Assembly: GCF_963678635.1 (NCBI RefSeq)
Contig: NC_087064.1
Location: forward strand, 3,102,036-3,131,687
Direction of reading: 5' to 3'
DNA length: 29,652 nucleotides
Origin: Symsagittifera roscoffensis
Taxonomy: Eukaryota; Xenacoelomorpha; Acoela; Convolutidae
The notes under the pieces are model-generated. The model was given only the letters and a program-made list of their open reading frames with translations, was not told where the DNA came from and ran no database searches. The first letter of the stretch is position 1; each line of letters opens with the position of its first letter. Both the position numbers and the translations under genes were made by a program. Positions 28,176 through 29,652 of the stretch are shown here, one piece after another.

Positions 28176-29652
28176 CTAGGTGGCCGCGTTCCAGCATTAC
28201 AAAATTTTTTGAGGTGGGGTAGGGGCCCCCACCGGTACAAGTAATATCCCTCAAATGGACTATAGAGAAATTTTGCAAAAAAGTCGATTCTCGAAATTGT
28301 CAGGTTAGATTGGTCTAATTTTTTGCATGCGGCCCTAAAATGGCAAACGAATAGGGGTTTCCTTTTGTGATTTTTTGACCCAACAATTTTTAACAGGTGT
28401 TTGGGCTAATTTGGGCTTTTTGCCCAATTTGGGAAAAGTTTTTATTTTGCTTAATTCTCAAAAATAAATGAAAATTTTGATATACTTATGAAAATACGTC
28501 TAAATTGATCTCAGCAGTCCTATCTAACGAACTAATCATCATGGTAGTGGAGGTTTTTGAATCGGAGAAAATTGATTTTTTTGACTTTTTTTTACCCATT
28601 TTTGAATACTTTTTCAAAATAAAAGGCTTTAACGAAAAAACTTCAAAATAATTTGCATAATTAATTTATTTGAGCTTAAAGGGCATTGCTCTGGCTTTAT
28701 TAGCTAAAATGAAAAGTTTCAGCTAAAAATTGGCACTTTTTCAAAACAATCTTTTTTTTCAAAAAATTTTTAAGTTTTTCATTTCTTTTCAATTTCTTGT
28801 TCAGAAATAAAGTTAAAAAACAATTTTTGAGTCAGAGTAAATTTTTTGTTTCCAACCTAATGTACCTTATGTGGGAGTACTGTTTGTACTAATTTTAGGC
28901 CCTCAATCTTGTTTTTAGCCAAGATATTGCTTTCGGAATTCTGTCAAAAAAATCAAAAAAACATGTTTTTTTGAACTTTCTCAAAATTTTAAAATAAGTG
29001 ATCCACTTGTTGTTAGCCGCCAGATGAGGTCTCTCAAAACCTCGAAGACTCCAATAAACAGACTGATGAGATTTTTTTATAAATTTTTTCAAAATTTGAA
29101 TTTTTTGATTTTTTTTGAACTTTTCAGCTGAAAAATTATTCTAAGTATCGCCATTTGAAGAAGAAAAAAGGTTAAAGTTCAAAATTCCCTTTCTTTTCTG
29201 CAGTTTTTTTTCTTCCAGGGGTGTTATCACGCTGAAAATGGCTCATTCAGACTATCTGTATAGCTTGTTTAGGTTCCAGTTTCTCAAGTTGGCTCAAAGG
29301 TGCCTTAAAAGGAGGCGAAAAGGAAAAATAGCCAAAATGAAAACTTCATAAAATCTACAATTTTCAACATTTTTTGGTAATTCAAAATGCTATACCCACT
29401 AAGTTGGGTACGCTGAATCGTAATATGCAATTAATTTTTACTTTTTTTCAATTTTGAAAATTACAAATTTTTGATTTTTAAAAAAAAACATAATTTTTAA
29501 TTTTTTCTCTTTTTTAAAACATTTTACATCATATTGATGTTTTTTCTGCCAAAGTGTTATAAACGGCTAGAACAGGAATCTTCATAACTTAGGAACAGTG
29601 GGTGGTGCGAGGAAAACTTAAAAAAAAACTGATTCATTTCTCCCGATTTACA
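28176..29652 (+). repeat. A-type unit, 5' part (U13)
   Basis: First 1477 bp of an A unit, cut by the window end before its H2. H1 28213-28233 and 16-mer 28315-28330. It belongs with U11 by shared variants. The ORF 28895-29092 (minus) is the U11 one again. Confidence 0.88.
28213..28233. other. Hairpin H1, A type
   Basis: GGTGGGG/CCCCACC, loop TAGGGGC. Confidence 0.85.

Overview
The window is non-protein-coding, strongly A+T-rich repeat DNA of eukaryotic type. No open reading frame exceeds 124 codons, none shows a recognisable domain, and the longer ones recur only because the DNA under them recurs. The dense A-runs and T-runs at roughly helical spacing resemble the periodic A(n)/T(n) cluster DNA of Caenorhabditis. 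A Caenorhabditis-like nematode is my best guess, held loosely because no gene anchors the taxonomy.

The whole window is one head-to-tail array of 14 multi-kilobase units, 12 of them complete, all on the same strand. Every unit begins at the same junction, CTAG followed by RTGGYCGCG. Junctions lie at 206, 2422, 4898, 7402, 9905, 12195, 14671, 17165, 19649, 21868, 23498, 25712 and 28176. There are four sequence subfamilies: A (about 2.2 kb), B (about 2.47 kb), C (about 2.5 kb, with a 2.29-kb variant C') and D (1.63 kb). Their order is (D) A B C C C' B C B A D A B (A).

The layout is kept across subfamilies even where sequence is not. It runs: (1) the CTAG box; (2) 33-38 bp later, a G/C-rich hairpin H1; (3) a leader ending in the 16-mer CTAATTTTTTGCATGC, with GCATGC always 145-149 bp from the junction; (4) a body, built in B and C of three tandem subrepeats of about 520 bp (about two in D); (5) a two-tier hairpin H2, 42-43 nt, about 310-480 bp before the unit end; (6) a third hairpin H3; (7) in B and C a run of G-tracts; (8) the next CTAG.

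The most interesting signal is that H1, H2 and H3 keep their pairing while their bases change. H1 has four stem versions with paired substitutions. H2 swaps its closing pair between B and C, and in family A its inner arms are exchanged. The D unit has an unrelated long hairpin of the same size in the H2 slot. This suggests the units are structured elements, either RNA genes or DNA hairpins used in replication or recombination, rather than inert satellite. Two units also have exchanged heads exactly at H1, as if units recombine there. Function, transcription and mobility cannot be decided from this sequence alone.
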